Source: VXOZ01 sp965220045
GTDB lineage: Bacteria; Chloroflexota; UBA11872; VXOZ01
NCBI GenBank assembly: GCA_965220045.1
Contig: OZ244803.1
Span: 1,054,001 to 1,118,000, forward strand
DNA: 64,000 nt
Direction of reading: 5' to 3'
Both the position numbers and the translations under genes were made by a program. The notes under the pieces were generated by a model. That model ran no database searches. It had not been told where the DNA came from and saw nothing but the letters and a program-made list of their open reading frames with translations. Numbering within the stretch: position 1 is the first letter of the stretch; every line of letters starts with the position of its first letter. Positions 43,532-52,019 of the stretch are shown here, piece after piece.

Positions 43532-44644
43532 ATGATCCCACGACGTGTTTCCAAGCAGCTCAAGATTGGCGACGTTACCATCGGTGGCGGGGCGCCGATT
43601 CGCGTGCAGTCCATGACTACGGCTTTTACGCGAGACGTGGAAGCGAGCGTAGCGGAGATTCTCGGTCTGGCTGAGGCGGGATGCGAGATCGTGCGCGTGG
43701 CCGTGCCCCACAAGGAAGACGCTGACGCGCTGCCCGAAATCCGCAAGCGCTCGCCGATTCCGGTAATTGCCGACATCCACTTTGATTACCGCCTCGCCTT
43801 GCGCGCCTTGGAGGCCGGTGTGGACGGGCTGCGCTTGAACCCCGGTAACATCGGCAGCAGAGAGAAAACCCGCATGGTGGTCAAGGAAGCCAAAGACCGC
43901 CGGGTGCCGATGCGCATCGGCGTAAACGTCGGGTCTTTGGAGTCGCGTCTCATCCCCGAACTCATGATGCTTGAGGGCGATGAGAAGATTGAGAAGACGG
44001 CGGCCGCGATGGTGGAGTCCGCGCTCGACCACGTGAAGATCCTGGAAGACATGGACTTCACTGACATCAAGATTTCCCTGAAAGCCTCGGACGTGCCGAC
44101 GACAATTCTCGCCTATCAACTCATTGCCGATCGCGTTGAGTACCCACTGCATTTGGGCATCACAGAGGCCGGTACGCCCAAGGCCGGCATGGTTAAGAGC
44201 GCCGTGGGACTTGGCGTTTTGCTCTACCAGGGCATTGGCGACACATTGCGTGTCTCATTGGCTGCTGAGTCAACGGAAGAGGTATTTGCCGGATACGAGA
44301 TTCTCAAGTCACTGGGTCTCCGCGAGCATGGACCCACCCTCATCGCGTGCCCAACCTGCGGCCGCTGCGAAATCGAACTTATCGAATTGGCCGAACGGGT
44401 TGAGAGCTTCCTCCAGAGCGTCAAGGAACCCGTGAAGGTGGCCGTGATGGGCTGCGTGGTGAACGGCCCCGGCGAGGCCCGTGACGCCGACGTTGGCATC
44501 GCCGGCGGGCGCGGCAAGGGCGCTCTTTTCCGCAAAGGCAAGCCGGTGCGCAGTTGCAAGGAAGAAGAGCTTTTCGATTTGCTCATCGAGGAAGTCGATG
44601 AGATTGTGGCGCAGAAACAGGCGGAGCGGGCCGTAGCGAACTAG
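43532..44644 (+). CDS. ispG: 4-hydroxy-3-methylbut-2-enyl diphosphate synthase (flavodoxin type)
   Basis: 370 residues, the standard bacterial length. It has a TIM-barrel N-terminal part ('IRVQSMTTAFTRDVEA', 'IADIHFDYRLAL', 'LRLNPGNIG') and a C-terminal 4Fe-4S domain with C273, C276 and C308 ('CPTCGRCE', 'MGCVVNGPGEA') and the fourth ligand E315. It performs the penultimate step of the MEP isoprenoid pathway, converting MEcPP to HMBPP. The absence of the plant-type insert supports the compact bacterial form. A small membrane-protein gene follows 16 bases later. Confidence 0.97.
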   Translation: MIPRRVSKQLKIGDVTIGGGAPIRVQSMTTAFTRDVEASVAEILGLAEAGCEIVRVAVPHKEDADALPEIRKRSPIPVIADIHFDYRLALRALEAGVDGLRLNPGNIGSREKTRMVVKEAKDRRVPMRIGVNVGSLESRLIPELMMLEGDEKIEKTAAAMVESALDHVKILEDMDFTDIKISLKASDVPTTILAYQLIADRVEYPLHLGITEAGTPKAGMVKSAVGLGVLLYQGIGDTLRVSLAAESTEEVFAGYEILKSLGLREHGPTLIACPTCGRCEIELIELAERVESFLQSVKEPVKVAVMGCVVNGPGEARDADVGIAGGRGKGALFRKGKPVRSCKEEELFDLLIEEVDEIVAQKQAERAVAN

Positions 44645-44660
44645 CCCACGAGAGGATGCG

Positions 44661-44885
44661 CTGACGGCAATCAACAATACGCATAGAGCATTTGAACGCT
44701 TGACCGCAGCCGGCTTCGACAAGGATAAGGCGGAAGCCATTCTTGATACGCTCGGCGAAACTGGGGAGTCACTGGCTACAAGAGCCGACCTCCGCGACTT
44801 GGAGCAACGCCTGACAATCCGCTTGGGTGGGCTCATGGCAGCGGGCGTAGCAATGTTGGCCGTTTTGGAAGTGTTTACTCGATGA
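44661..44885 (+). CDS. Small coiled-coil plus membrane-anchor protein (DUF1640-like), probable CTG start
   Basis: 74 residues if it starts at CTG 44661. That start is suggested by GAGAGGA upstream and by the continuous sequence 'TAINNTHRAFERLTAAGFDK', which fits the family better than the TTG at 44700. A helical pair ('DKAEAILDTLGETGESLATRADL') and coiled coil ('RDLEQRLTIRLGG') precede one membrane helix ('LMAAGVAMLAVLEVF'). Such proteins are common next to mobile or toxin loci and have no firm function. It directly follows ispG on the same strand. Confidence 0.6.
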   Translation: MTAINNTHRAFERLTAAGFDKDKAEAILDTLGETGESLATRADLRDLEQRLTIRLGGLMAAGVAMLAVLEVFTR

Positions 44886-44961
44886 TAGCGGGGATCTAGC
44901 TGGGCACGAGACCTGGAGTGAGCTACTAGCTGTCTGTCTTCAGTTAGCGGAGGCACACGTC

Positions 44962-45939
44962 ATGGCAAAGCAGATATACGTCGGCACGGAAAAAGGCATC
45001 TTTCGGCTTGCGCGTGAAGGCGACACATGGGCATTGCAAGCATCCGGCCTGGGCGATCAAGAGATCGAGGCCGTTGCGGCCCATCCGGACGGAGTGCACG
45101 CCATCGCGGGAACCCACGGCTCCGGCCTGTTCTCAACCAATGACGGTGGCGAGAGTTGGGAAGCCGTCTCCGGTTGGGAGGGCAGTCCGTACATTCGCTC
45201 GATTTCGTACCATCCCCATGATCCGCAGATTGTCCGCGCGGGCACAGAACCGGCCCGCGTGTGGTGCAGTAGAGACGGCGGGGCGACGTGGGTGGAAGAA
45301 CATGGCTTTACCGCCCTTCCGGGCTGCGCGGAGTGGTTTCTTCCCTACTCGCCGCGCGCCGGAGCAGTACGCAAGATAATCATGCTGGACGGCGGCGATG
45401 CGGCCGTCTGGGCCGCCATCGAGGTAGGCGGCTTGGCGGAGAGTCGCAACGACGGCGAGACCTGGGGGATTACGGACAAAGTCGGTCAGTGGGAGTATCC
45501 CGCCGACGGCCTGCACCCAGACGTTCACAGCATTGATGTTCATCCCGCCCGGCCGGATGTCATCATGGCTGCCACGGGCGGCGGCGTCTTCCGCTCGGTT
45601 GACCGCGGCACGTCTTGGCAGCACCTCATCGATGATTACACGCGAGGCGTGTGCATCAAGGCTGACGATCCCGCGACGGTTGTCGTCGGTCCTTCCCGCC
45701 GTGTCGGACGCCTGGGCAGGATGATGGTGACCTGCGACGGGGGCGATACCTGGCAGGATGCCGAAGAGAACCTTTCATTCCCACTGGATCGCATGTGCGA
45801 GCACATCATTTGCGATGCAGAAGACGTGCTCGCGGTGGTGCTGGATGACGCGGTGTACCATGCGTCGTTTGCCGACTTGGCCTGGCAGCCGGTAGGTAGC
45901 GGGCTGCCTTCTCCCACCTGCGCCGCGATCATTTCTTGA
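44962..45939 (+). CDS. BNR/sialidase-type beta-propeller protein
   Basis: 325 residues with GGAGG before the ATG and no signal peptide. Asp-box motifs recur: 'STNDGGESWEAV', 'SRDGGATWVEE', 'SRNDGETWGIT', 'SVDRGTSWQHL' and 'TCDGGDTWQDA'. Strands between them read 'HPHDPQIVRAGTEPARVW', 'HPARPDVIMAATGGGVF'. This is a WD40/VPS10-like six- or seven-blade propeller. Sialidase catalytic residues are not evident. It is cytosolic as encoded. Related proteins annotate as exo-alpha-sialidase by default, which I do not accept here. A 14-blade relative lies at 53307-55292. Confidence 0.8.
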   Translation: MAKQIYVGTEKGIFRLAREGDTWALQASGLGDQEIEAVAAHPDGVHAIAGTHGSGLFSTNDGGESWEAVSGWEGSPYIRSISYHPHDPQIVRAGTEPARVWCSRDGGATWVEEHGFTALPGCAEWFLPYSPRAGAVRKIIMLDGGDAAVWAAIEVGGLAESRNDGETWGITDKVGQWEYPADGLHPDVHSIDVHPARPDVIMAATGGGVFRSVDRGTSWQHLIDDYTRGVCIKADDPATVVVGPSRRVGRLGRMMVTCDGGDTWQDAEENLSFPLDRMCEHIICDAEDVLAVVLDDAVYHASFADLAWQPVGSGLPSPTCAAIIS

Positions 45940-45958
45940 ACCCTATGCTGCTGACCTG

Positions 45959-46939
45959 CTAGCTGTCGGCAGCGGCATGGTCTTCCGGTTGAATAGCGGG
46001 ATCAGTGGAATTCTCGCGACCAAAAAAGCTGTTCACCGTCTCCAGGAATTCTTCCGGTTCCTCCTCATGCGGGCAATGGCCGCACTTGGGGAAGACGACG
46101 AGTTTTGCGTTGGCGATGTCCTCCTGGAAGCGATAGCCCCAATGCAGTGGGACCACAGCGTCGTACTGTCCCCAAATGACAAGGGTTGGGGCGGTAATGT
46201 CCTTGAGGCGATGAGCAAGACTGGTCTGCCCGAAATCTCGCGCCAGCAGCGGCACCACGCCGCCCATTCCCGGCGTCAAGAGCGGCAGGAAGTAACCATC
46301 GATCATTTCAGGCGTGCAGACGGGATCGGGATCGTAGAAACAACTGCGCAGGTACAACGTAATGAGGCTGCGTTGGCGCAGTCCCAGCGCTACAATTGCG
46401 CTGCCCAATGGCGTGGCGGCAAAGCGGACGAGAAACGGCATTATGTGGTAATTGAGGGGATAGCCTGCGGCGCTTATCAGCACCAATTGCTCAACCCGCG
46501 TCGGATGCCGAATCGCCAACGCCGCGGCGATGGCACCGCCCATGGATAGACCGAGGATCTTGGCGGATTCGATGCCCAGAGCATCCATGAAGTGCGCTAC
46601 CAAGTCCGCCATGCCGAAGGGCGAATAGTCGCCGCTATCGGGCTTATCGGAGAGACCGTGCCCCTTTAGATCGAGCGCGAATACGGTGTAGTTGCGAGCG
46701 AACTGATCGAAGACCAGACGCCAAGCGAATACGTTGGCCCCGATGCCGTGAATGAGAACCAGGGGAGGACCCGACCCAGCCGTCCGGTAGTGGATCTGAA
46801 GCCCCTCTACCGTGACGAACTGACCGTCGGTAAGTAACGCCTCCACCGGAATCGGCCGCGGCTTAAGGCGCGTGTAAACCATGTACGCAGCCAAGGCTGC
46901 GATTGCAACGACGAATCCGCGTCCAAGCCAACGAAACAT
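45959..46939 (-). CDS. Alpha/beta-fold hydrolase, membrane anchored
   Basis: 326 residues. An N-terminal membrane helix (8-22, 'GFVVAIAALAAYMVY') precedes a classic hydrolase domain with oxyanion motif 'LIHGIGA', nucleophile S132 ('GLSMGGAIA'), acid D260 ('WGQYDAVVP') and base H288 ('KCGHCPHEEEP'). The cap region (160-235) is long and hydrophobic, suiting a lipophilic ester or epoxide. It ends 20 bases from the convergent BNR gene. No substrate can be named. Confidence 0.9.
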   Translation of the reverse strand: MFRWLGRGFVVAIAALAAYMVYTRLKPRPIPVEALLTDGQFVTVEGLQIHYRTAGSGPPLVLIHGIGANVFAWRLVFDQFARNYTVFALDLKGHGLSDKPDSGDYSPFGMADLVAHFMDALGIESAKILGLSMGGAIAAALAIRHPTRVEQLVLISAAGYPLNYHIMPFLVRFAATPLGSAIVALGLRQRSLITLYLRSCFYDPDPVCTPEMIDGYFLPLLTPGMGGVVPLLARDFGQTSLAHRLKDITAPTLVIWGQYDAVVPLHWGYRFQEDIANAKLVVFPKCGHCPHEEEPEEFLETVNSFFGRENSTDPAIQPEDHAAADS

Positions 46940-47027
46940 GCGGAAATCCCAGTGTCTTGCCGGCGCTTAACCCACACCGCTGCGCCTTAGTCGGCACCTG
47001 GGCAGATTCGTTTGCGCCGGTCGCTTC

Positions 47028-47055
47028 TTGTAGTTAGCTTTCTCTATGGTACACT
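47028..47055 (+). promoter_or_regulatory. Candidate promoter for thrB
   Basis: -35 TTGTAG (47028-47033), a 16-base spacer and -10 TACACT (47050-47055) lie about 58 bases upstream of the thrB start codon. Confidence 0.35.
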
Positions 47056-47112
47056 AAAGCCTCTGCAGCCAGACCTTCGCCGCGTTTTCTCATCGATGAG
47101 GTTGTTCTCCCT

Positions 47113-48033
47113 ATGGCAAACGGTTTATCGGGAATTCGCGTGCGCGTGCCGGCAAGCACCGCCAACTTGGGGCCGGGATTCGATGCGTTCGGCATGGCGC
47201 TCACTGTTTACAACGAGTTCAAGCTGCGCACTGCGGAGAGCGGACTGCACATCACAATCGAGGGCGAAGGCGCCACGGAACTGGCCGGCAATGCGGACAA
47301 TCTCTTTGTGCGGGCCTTCACCCGTGTCTTTGCTGAGATTGGTCAATCCCCTCCTGCCTTCCATTTGCACATGAAGAACCGCATTCCGCTCTATCGGGGA
47401 CTTGGCAGCAGTGCGAGCGCGGCGGTAGGAGGTCTTGTGGCGGCCAACCATCTGCTGGGAAACACCCTTTCGGCTGATCGCCTGCTGCAACTGGCCTGCG
47501 AAATCGAGGGTCACCCCGATAACGTCGCCGCAGCCCTGTTCGGGGGCTTAATTGTCTGCGCGGCGGAAGGGGGAGACACTCCGGCGTATGCGCGTGTGCC
47601 CGTACCGCCGAATCTTCACGCGGTGGTCTGTGTACCCGAACAGCACTTGCCGACAGAGCTCGCCCGCAGCGTAGTGCCGAAAGAGGTGTCGCTCGGCGAT
47701 GCGGTCTACAACGTCGGTCACGCGGCGTTGCTGCTGACCGGCATCATACAGGCGGATGAACGGAGTATCCGTGCCGGCATGAGTGACCGCCTGCATCAGC
47801 CCTTTCGCGCTACGATTTTCCCCGCAATGGCGCCCATCATGGAGGCCGCGCTTGGGGCGGGCGCGTGCGGCAGCGCGCTCTCCGGGGCCGGATCGTCCAT
47901 TCTGGCGCTGACGTTCCGCGATCCCGATACCGTTGCCGCTGCCATGCTCGCGGCGGCGCAAGCCCACGATACGCCGGCACGTTCGCTCGTGCTTGCGTGC
48001 GCGGAAGAAGGCGCCTGCGTGGAGCCGCTCTGA
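47113..48033 (+). CDS. thrB: Homoserine kinase (GHMP family)
   Basis: 306 residues. GHMP motif 1 is 'RVPASTANLGPGFDAFGMAL', the ATP loop is 'YRGLGSSASAAVGGL' and motif 3 is 'GSALSGAGSSILAL'. The 'STANLGPGFD' form is diagnostic of homoserine kinase rather than mevalonate or galactokinase. It phosphorylates homoserine in threonine synthesis. No thrC or asd gene is adjacent, so the pathway is dispersed. It converges on the ade gene. Confidence 0.95.
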   Translation: MANGLSGIRVRVPASTANLGPGFDAFGMALTVYNEFKLRTAESGLHITIEGEGATELAGNADNLFVRAFTRVFAEIGQSPPAFHLHMKNRIPLYRGLGSSASAAVGGLVAANHLLGNTLSADRLLQLACEIEGHPDNVAAALFGGLIVCAAEGGDTPAYARVPVPPNLHAVVCVPEQHLPTELARSVVPKEVSLGDAVYNVGHAALLLTGIIQADERSIRAGMSDRLHQPFRATIFPAMAPIMEAALGAGACGSALSGAGSSILALTFRDPDTVAAAMLAAAQAHDTPARSLVLACAEEGACVEPL

Positions 48034-48117
48034 CCCAGGGGCAGGTTCAGGCGGCCGATACTAGATTAGCTTCCATCGGCGAGCACGAAACCCGTTCAAA
48101 TGGGCATGCAGCGTGGC

Positions 48118-49893
48118 TCATTCCACGACAAGGGGCACCGGCGCGAAGGCGTCCACGTCCACCAAGCCGCGATTGGTGATCTTGAGATGGGGGATCACCG
48201 GAAGGGCGAGGAACGAGAGCAGCAGGAAGATGTTTTGGCTCGTCGTGCCGGTGCGACGCGCCGCGGCCAGAAGCGATCGGTATTCCGCCACAACGGTATC
48301 GGCACTGTCCGTTGACATAAGTCCGCCTATGGCTAAAGGCAGCGTGGAGACAGCGCCGCCAACTGCCACGGCCATGCCGCCGCCGATCTCGATCACCTTA
48401 CTGGCCGCTTGCGCCATGGATTGCTCATCAACCCCGGCCACGATGAGGTTGTGGCTATCGTGACCGACGGTGGAAGCAACGGCCCCTCGTTGCATGCCGA
48501 GCCCGCTGACGAAGCCGACCGAGCGCAAACCGGTGTTGTGGTGACGCTCGAGCACTGCGATCTTCACGACATCCTGTAAAGTGTCAACCTGGATGGCTCC
48601 GTTCTCAACCGGCAGGCTCAGTATTCTCATTTGCGTCGTCAGGCTTCCATCCACGGCGCCGATGACGCGGACGGCGGCCTCATCCCCAACACCGGCATAG
48701 GGAACCCTAGAGTCGGCCGCGGTCGGCGGGCTTTTGACTCCAACCGAATGCAAGAGTCTGCCGTAGTTGCTCGATACTTTGGGCCACTTCGTGTTTTCTC
48801 TGTCCCAGACCACCGTGCCGCGTCGGACAACGGCAGTGCATGCAAGGCTATCCAACGAATCAAGCACGGCAAGGTTGGCGACCCTGCCGGGAGCAATTGC
48901 GCCCATCTCAGCAAAGCCATGGTGTCGGAAGAAGCGTGAGAAGTAGCGCGCGGGATGCAGCGTGGCCAAGGCAATCGCCTGGATCGTCGCTTGCTCACGG
49001 TCCAAGCCCGCGTGCTCCATGAGGATGTCGCGCGCACGCCGCACTATGCGGTCTACGTGACCATGCTCACATAGCTCCTCGGCGTCGAGGTCGTCGCTGC
49101 AAAGCATGAAGCCTTCCAGGCATTCTCGCCGCTCTACCAGGTAGGGAAGAATTGCGTCCAGGTCTTTTGTGGCGCTGCCGTAGCGAATGGCGACGGTCAT
49201 GCCTGCCCGGCGCTTTTCCAGTGCCTCTTCACCGGTGCGCGACTCGTGGTCGGACATTATTCTGACCGTCCCGTCGTCCTTGCCATTGGTGACGTAGAAG
49301 TCGAGGTCGCGCCCGGAAACGCCCGGCGCGTGTCCGTCAACCACTTTGCCCAAGGCATAGGCGCCTTCCACCTTGGCGCGGGCCTCTCCAAGGTCGTGAA
49401 TGATACCGGGAAAATTCATCATCTCCGCCAGCCCGTAGACGCGGGGATGCGGCAGGAGTTCCTCGATGTCAGCCAGGGACAGTTCTGCGCCGGTATCTTC
49501 AAAGGAGGTAGCCGGTACGCACGACGGGATGCCGATGAAGATGTCGAGAGGGGCATCTTCTGCCTGTTGGAGGAAGAGTTCGATGCCGTCTTTACCGGCC
49601 ACGTTGGCAATTTCGTGGGGATCTACGAAGACAGCGGTCGTGCCGTGGCGCACCGCGGTGCGGGCGAATTCAAGCGGGCTGAGCAAACTGCTCTCGATGT
49701 GGAGGTGCGGGTCGATAAAGCCGGGAATGACGAACCGGCCCGTCACGTCGAGCGTCTCAGTCGCCATAGTCGCAGACGGCGTACGGGTGACGCTATGAAT
49801 GAGACCATCTTTGATGAGGACGTCGCCGACGAAGCAGCATTGCGCAACCACGTCGACAATCGTGCCGCCCCGCAGAGTCAGATCAACGCTCAT
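48118..49893 (-). CDS. ade: Adenine deaminase
   Basis: 591 residues, matching the family. Metal-binding residues of the amidohydrolase fold are seen in 'IDPHLHIESSLL', with 'VDPHEIANV' and 'GHAPGVSG'. The unique C-terminal region has 'VASTVGHDSHNLIVAG' and 'PLAIGGLMSTD'. It converts adenine to hypoxanthine. Its ATG overlaps the hpt stop by one base (TAATG). The product hypoxanthine is then the substrate of the co-transcribed phosphoribosyltransferase. Confidence 0.95.
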   Translation of the reverse strand: MSVDLTLRGGTIVDVVAQCCFVGDVLIKDGLIHSVTRTPSATMATETLDVTGRFVIPGFIDPHLHIESSLLSPLEFARTAVRHGTTAVFVDPHEIANVAGKDGIELFLQQAEDAPLDIFIGIPSCVPATSFEDTGAELSLADIEELLPHPRVYGLAEMMNFPGIIHDLGEARAKVEGAYALGKVVDGHAPGVSGRDLDFYVTNGKDDGTVRIMSDHESRTGEEALEKRRAGMTVAIRYGSATKDLDAILPYLVERRECLEGFMLCSDDLDAEELCEHGHVDRIVRRARDILMEHAGLDREQATIQAIALATLHPARYFSRFFRHHGFAEMGAIAPGRVANLAVLDSLDSLACTAVVRRGTVVWDRENTKWPKVSSNYGRLLHSVGVKSPPTAADSRVPYAGVGDEAAVRVIGAVDGSLTTQMRILSLPVENGAIQVDTLQDVVKIAVLERHHNTGLRSVGFVSGLGMQRGAVASTVGHDSHNLIVAGVDEQSMAQAASKVIEIGGGMAVAVGGAVSTLPLAIGGLMSTDSADTVVAEYRSLLAAARRTGTTSQNIFLLLSFLALPVIPHLKITNRGLVDVDAFAPVPLVVE

Positions 49894-50564
49894 TACTCTT
49901 CGCTGCTTGCATAGAGCTGTTCGCGGACCGTAACAATGTACGGCAGCATGCGCAAACCCTCGCTGGCATCGGTGCCGTAGCCGGCTACCCAGCGATCGGG
50001 CACATCAAATCCGACGAAGTCCAGTGTCAACGCGGCGCGATTCTGGGCCACTTCCGGCGTTGGTTGCTCGAGGCGTTTTGACAGCAGGGCACAAATGTGT
50101 ACGGAGCGGACGCCCGCAGCGAGCACGCGCTGCTTGAGGGCAGCGAGCGTAAAGCCCTGGTCTATCAGGTCTTCAACCAAGAGCACATCCTTGTCCGCGA
50201 GGTCCGCGGGCAGTCTTGCCATGCTCACCTCACGCACCTTTTCATCGGGTTGTTTGATGGTATTGCCGTAGGTGCTCGCACGAATGAACTCGTAGCGGAA
50301 CTCCAGATCGCTAAGCCGCGAGATTTCCCGGCCAAGGTCCGCGGCAAAGACGAATGCGCCCTTCAGGACTACCAGAAGGATGAGTTCGCTGCTCTCGGCG
50401 CAAGCCTCATGGATCTGCTGTGCCAGACCTGAGACCCGTTGTTGCAGCACGTGCTCGGGGATGAGGAGGCAATCTACTCTGTCCGCCAGGCCCGGCGGCA
50501 CTTGGTCCGTGTGACCGGTAGCCAAGCCTCCCTCCGGCACCGTGATGGTCCGATCAAAGCGCAT
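49893..50564 (-). CDS. hpt: Hypoxanthine phosphoribosyltransferase
   Basis: 223 residues from the ATG at 50564. Upstream in-frame codons run into the ceramidase-like gene's end and give non-family sequence. PRPP motif 'DVLLVEDLIDQGFTL' and 'LVVLKGAFVFAADL' are typical of HPRT. 'DFVGFDVPDRWVAGYGTD' is the purine-specific C-terminal loop. It makes IMP from hypoxanthine. With ade it forms a two-step adenine-to-IMP salvage route. The N-terminal ~28 residues are longer than usual. Confidence 0.93.
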   Translation of the reverse strand: MRFDRTITVPEGGLATGHTDQVPPGLADRVDCLLIPEHVLQQRVSGLAQQIHEACAESSELILLVVLKGAFVFAADLGREISRLSDLEFRYEFIRASTYGNTIKQPDEKVREVSMARLPADLADKDVLLVEDLIDQGFTLAALKQRVLAAGVRSVHICALLSKRLEQPTPEVAQNRAALTLDFVGFDVPDRWVAGYGTDASEGLRMLPYIVTVREQLYASSEE

Positions 50565-50619
50565 GGCAGCAGGTGTCTCTGCACGCTCGTGTCGACTCAG
50601 GGCGTGTGTTAATCTGCGG

Positions 50620-51957
50620 CTACCCTCCGGCCGCTGCCGTTTCGTGCGCGAGTTCCACGGCAGTATCGACGAAGAGTTTCTCGGCTTCACCTGAGTACCC
50701 TGACGGCGTCTGCGAGCCGTGGCGATAGGCCATGACTTCGTAGCCGCCGAAGGGAATTGCGTCGGCCGTCGGCACGTAGCCGATCATCCCGTTGGCGAGT
50801 TCGACGTGCAGCGCATCCAGGCCCAGTTCGTCCTTCACGCGCTCTTGAATGGCTAAGCCATATTCGAGGAAGACTTCGCCCGGGAAGCTGGCAAAGACCA
50901 GATTGCCGACGCGGATCACCTGGACTTCCGCCGTGGGGTCCAGGAGCAATGTGTCGGCTTCGTACTCTGCGACGCGATTCCGCACCCACTTCAACGAGTC
51001 GCGGCTGATGCGTGCTCCCGAATCCGGCCACGTCTCAGTTTCCAGCGCCTCCTTGTAGAAAGAGACATCGGGAACCTCGCGTAACGGGATTGTCACCACG
51101 CGCTGGGCTACGGCCACGCCTTCCAGTGGAGCGCTGTCAATTGACTCGCGCACACGTACCACTTCGGCGCCTAGACCACGCCAGACGCTCTCGAGTTCTT
51201 CAAACGTTGCGGAGCGAAAACTACTGCCGTCGCTGGTGAAGTTGGGCCGGATGTTGCCGCAGCAACCCAGCAAGAACGCTGCGGTGTGGGCCCCGCCGTA
51301 CGTGTGTTCGACAAACGCCTTGGCGCCGCCTGCGTAATCGGCGCTAATGGCGTAATTAGAACCGCCCATGCTCGTGGAGTGGCAAGAGTAGTGGAAGGCT
51401 GTGGCCAACGGCGTGCCATCGGCCCTGTCAAAGCGGAGCACGGCAACCGTTTGGTCGACGACGCCTTCAGGGTTGGCGCGCATTTCCGTCTTGCCGTCAG
51501 TGGTGAGGCGGCGGTTAACGGCCAGCGGGAAAGAGCCCGCGCCCAAACCGCCAACAGCAGGCTGCAAGCGCCGGTTCGCCACCTGCACGCCCCCCGCCAG
51601 CTTCCGCTCGAGTTCATGCATGTAGGCATCGTTAAATGGCGCGTCGTAGCGCCACTCCCGCGTTGTCGGTCCGGAATGCGTGTGGGAACAGGTGATCATC
51701 ACGTGACTGCCGGGAATATCGGTTTGTTCCTCTACTAGGTCGCGCACCACGGCAGTGCTTTCTTCGGTAATGCCGACCAGATCGCACGTGACGATGGCGG
51801 CTTTCGTCTCACCATCCGAGAACACGAGGATCTTGGCATAGAGGTCGTCGTGGATGTCCGTCGCCCCATGGTCCCGGGAACTATAGCCTCCCATCCACGT
51901 ACCGACGGAGGGCGTAATGTTTATGCTCGCTGCACCTACCTGCACTTGGTTAGCCAT
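50620..51957 (-). CDS. Neutral/alkaline ceramidase-like protein, N-terminal domain only
   Basis: 445 residues. 'NITPSVGTWMGGYSSRDHGATDIHDDLYAK' region (shown as 'NITPSVGTWMGGYSSR' and 'DIHDDLYAK') and 'ITCSHTHSGPT' with H92 and H94 match the zinc domain of neutral ceramidases. 'FHYSCHSTSMGG' gives a second metal/active-site zone. The C-terminal immunoglobulin-like domain and signal peptide of true ceramidases are missing, so it is an intracellular hydrolase of unknown substrate. It lies 55 bases upstream of hpt on the same strand. Confidence 0.85.
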   Translation of the reverse strand: MANQVQVGAASINITPSVGTWMGGYSSRDHGATDIHDDLYAKILVFSDGETKAAIVTCDLVGITEESTAVVRDLVEEQTDIPGSHVMITCSHTHSGPTTREWRYDAPFNDAYMHELERKLAGGVQVANRRLQPAVGGLGAGSFPLAVNRRLTTDGKTEMRANPEGVVDQTVAVLRFDRADGTPLATAFHYSCHSTSMGGSNYAISADYAGGAKAFVEHTYGGAHTAAFLLGCCGNIRPNFTSDGSSFRSATFEELESVWRGLGAEVVRVRESIDSAPLEGVAVAQRVVTIPLREVPDVSFYKEALETETWPDSGARISRDSLKWVRNRVAEYEADTLLLDPTAEVQVIRVGNLVFASFPGEVFLEYGLAIQERVKDELGLDALHVELANGMIGYVPTADAIPFGGYEVMAYRHGSQTPSGYSGEAEKLFVDTAVELAHETAAAGG

Positions 51958-52019
51958 GACCTGCTCCTTGCGTGAGTAGTTCTCGCATGTCGATTCCTAT
52001 GACGCTTGAACACCTGACC

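Noticed and set aside
44962..45939. Sialidase annotation for the BNR protein
   Set aside because: Asp boxes alone indicate a propeller fold. The arginine triad and other catalytic residues of sialidases are not evident.
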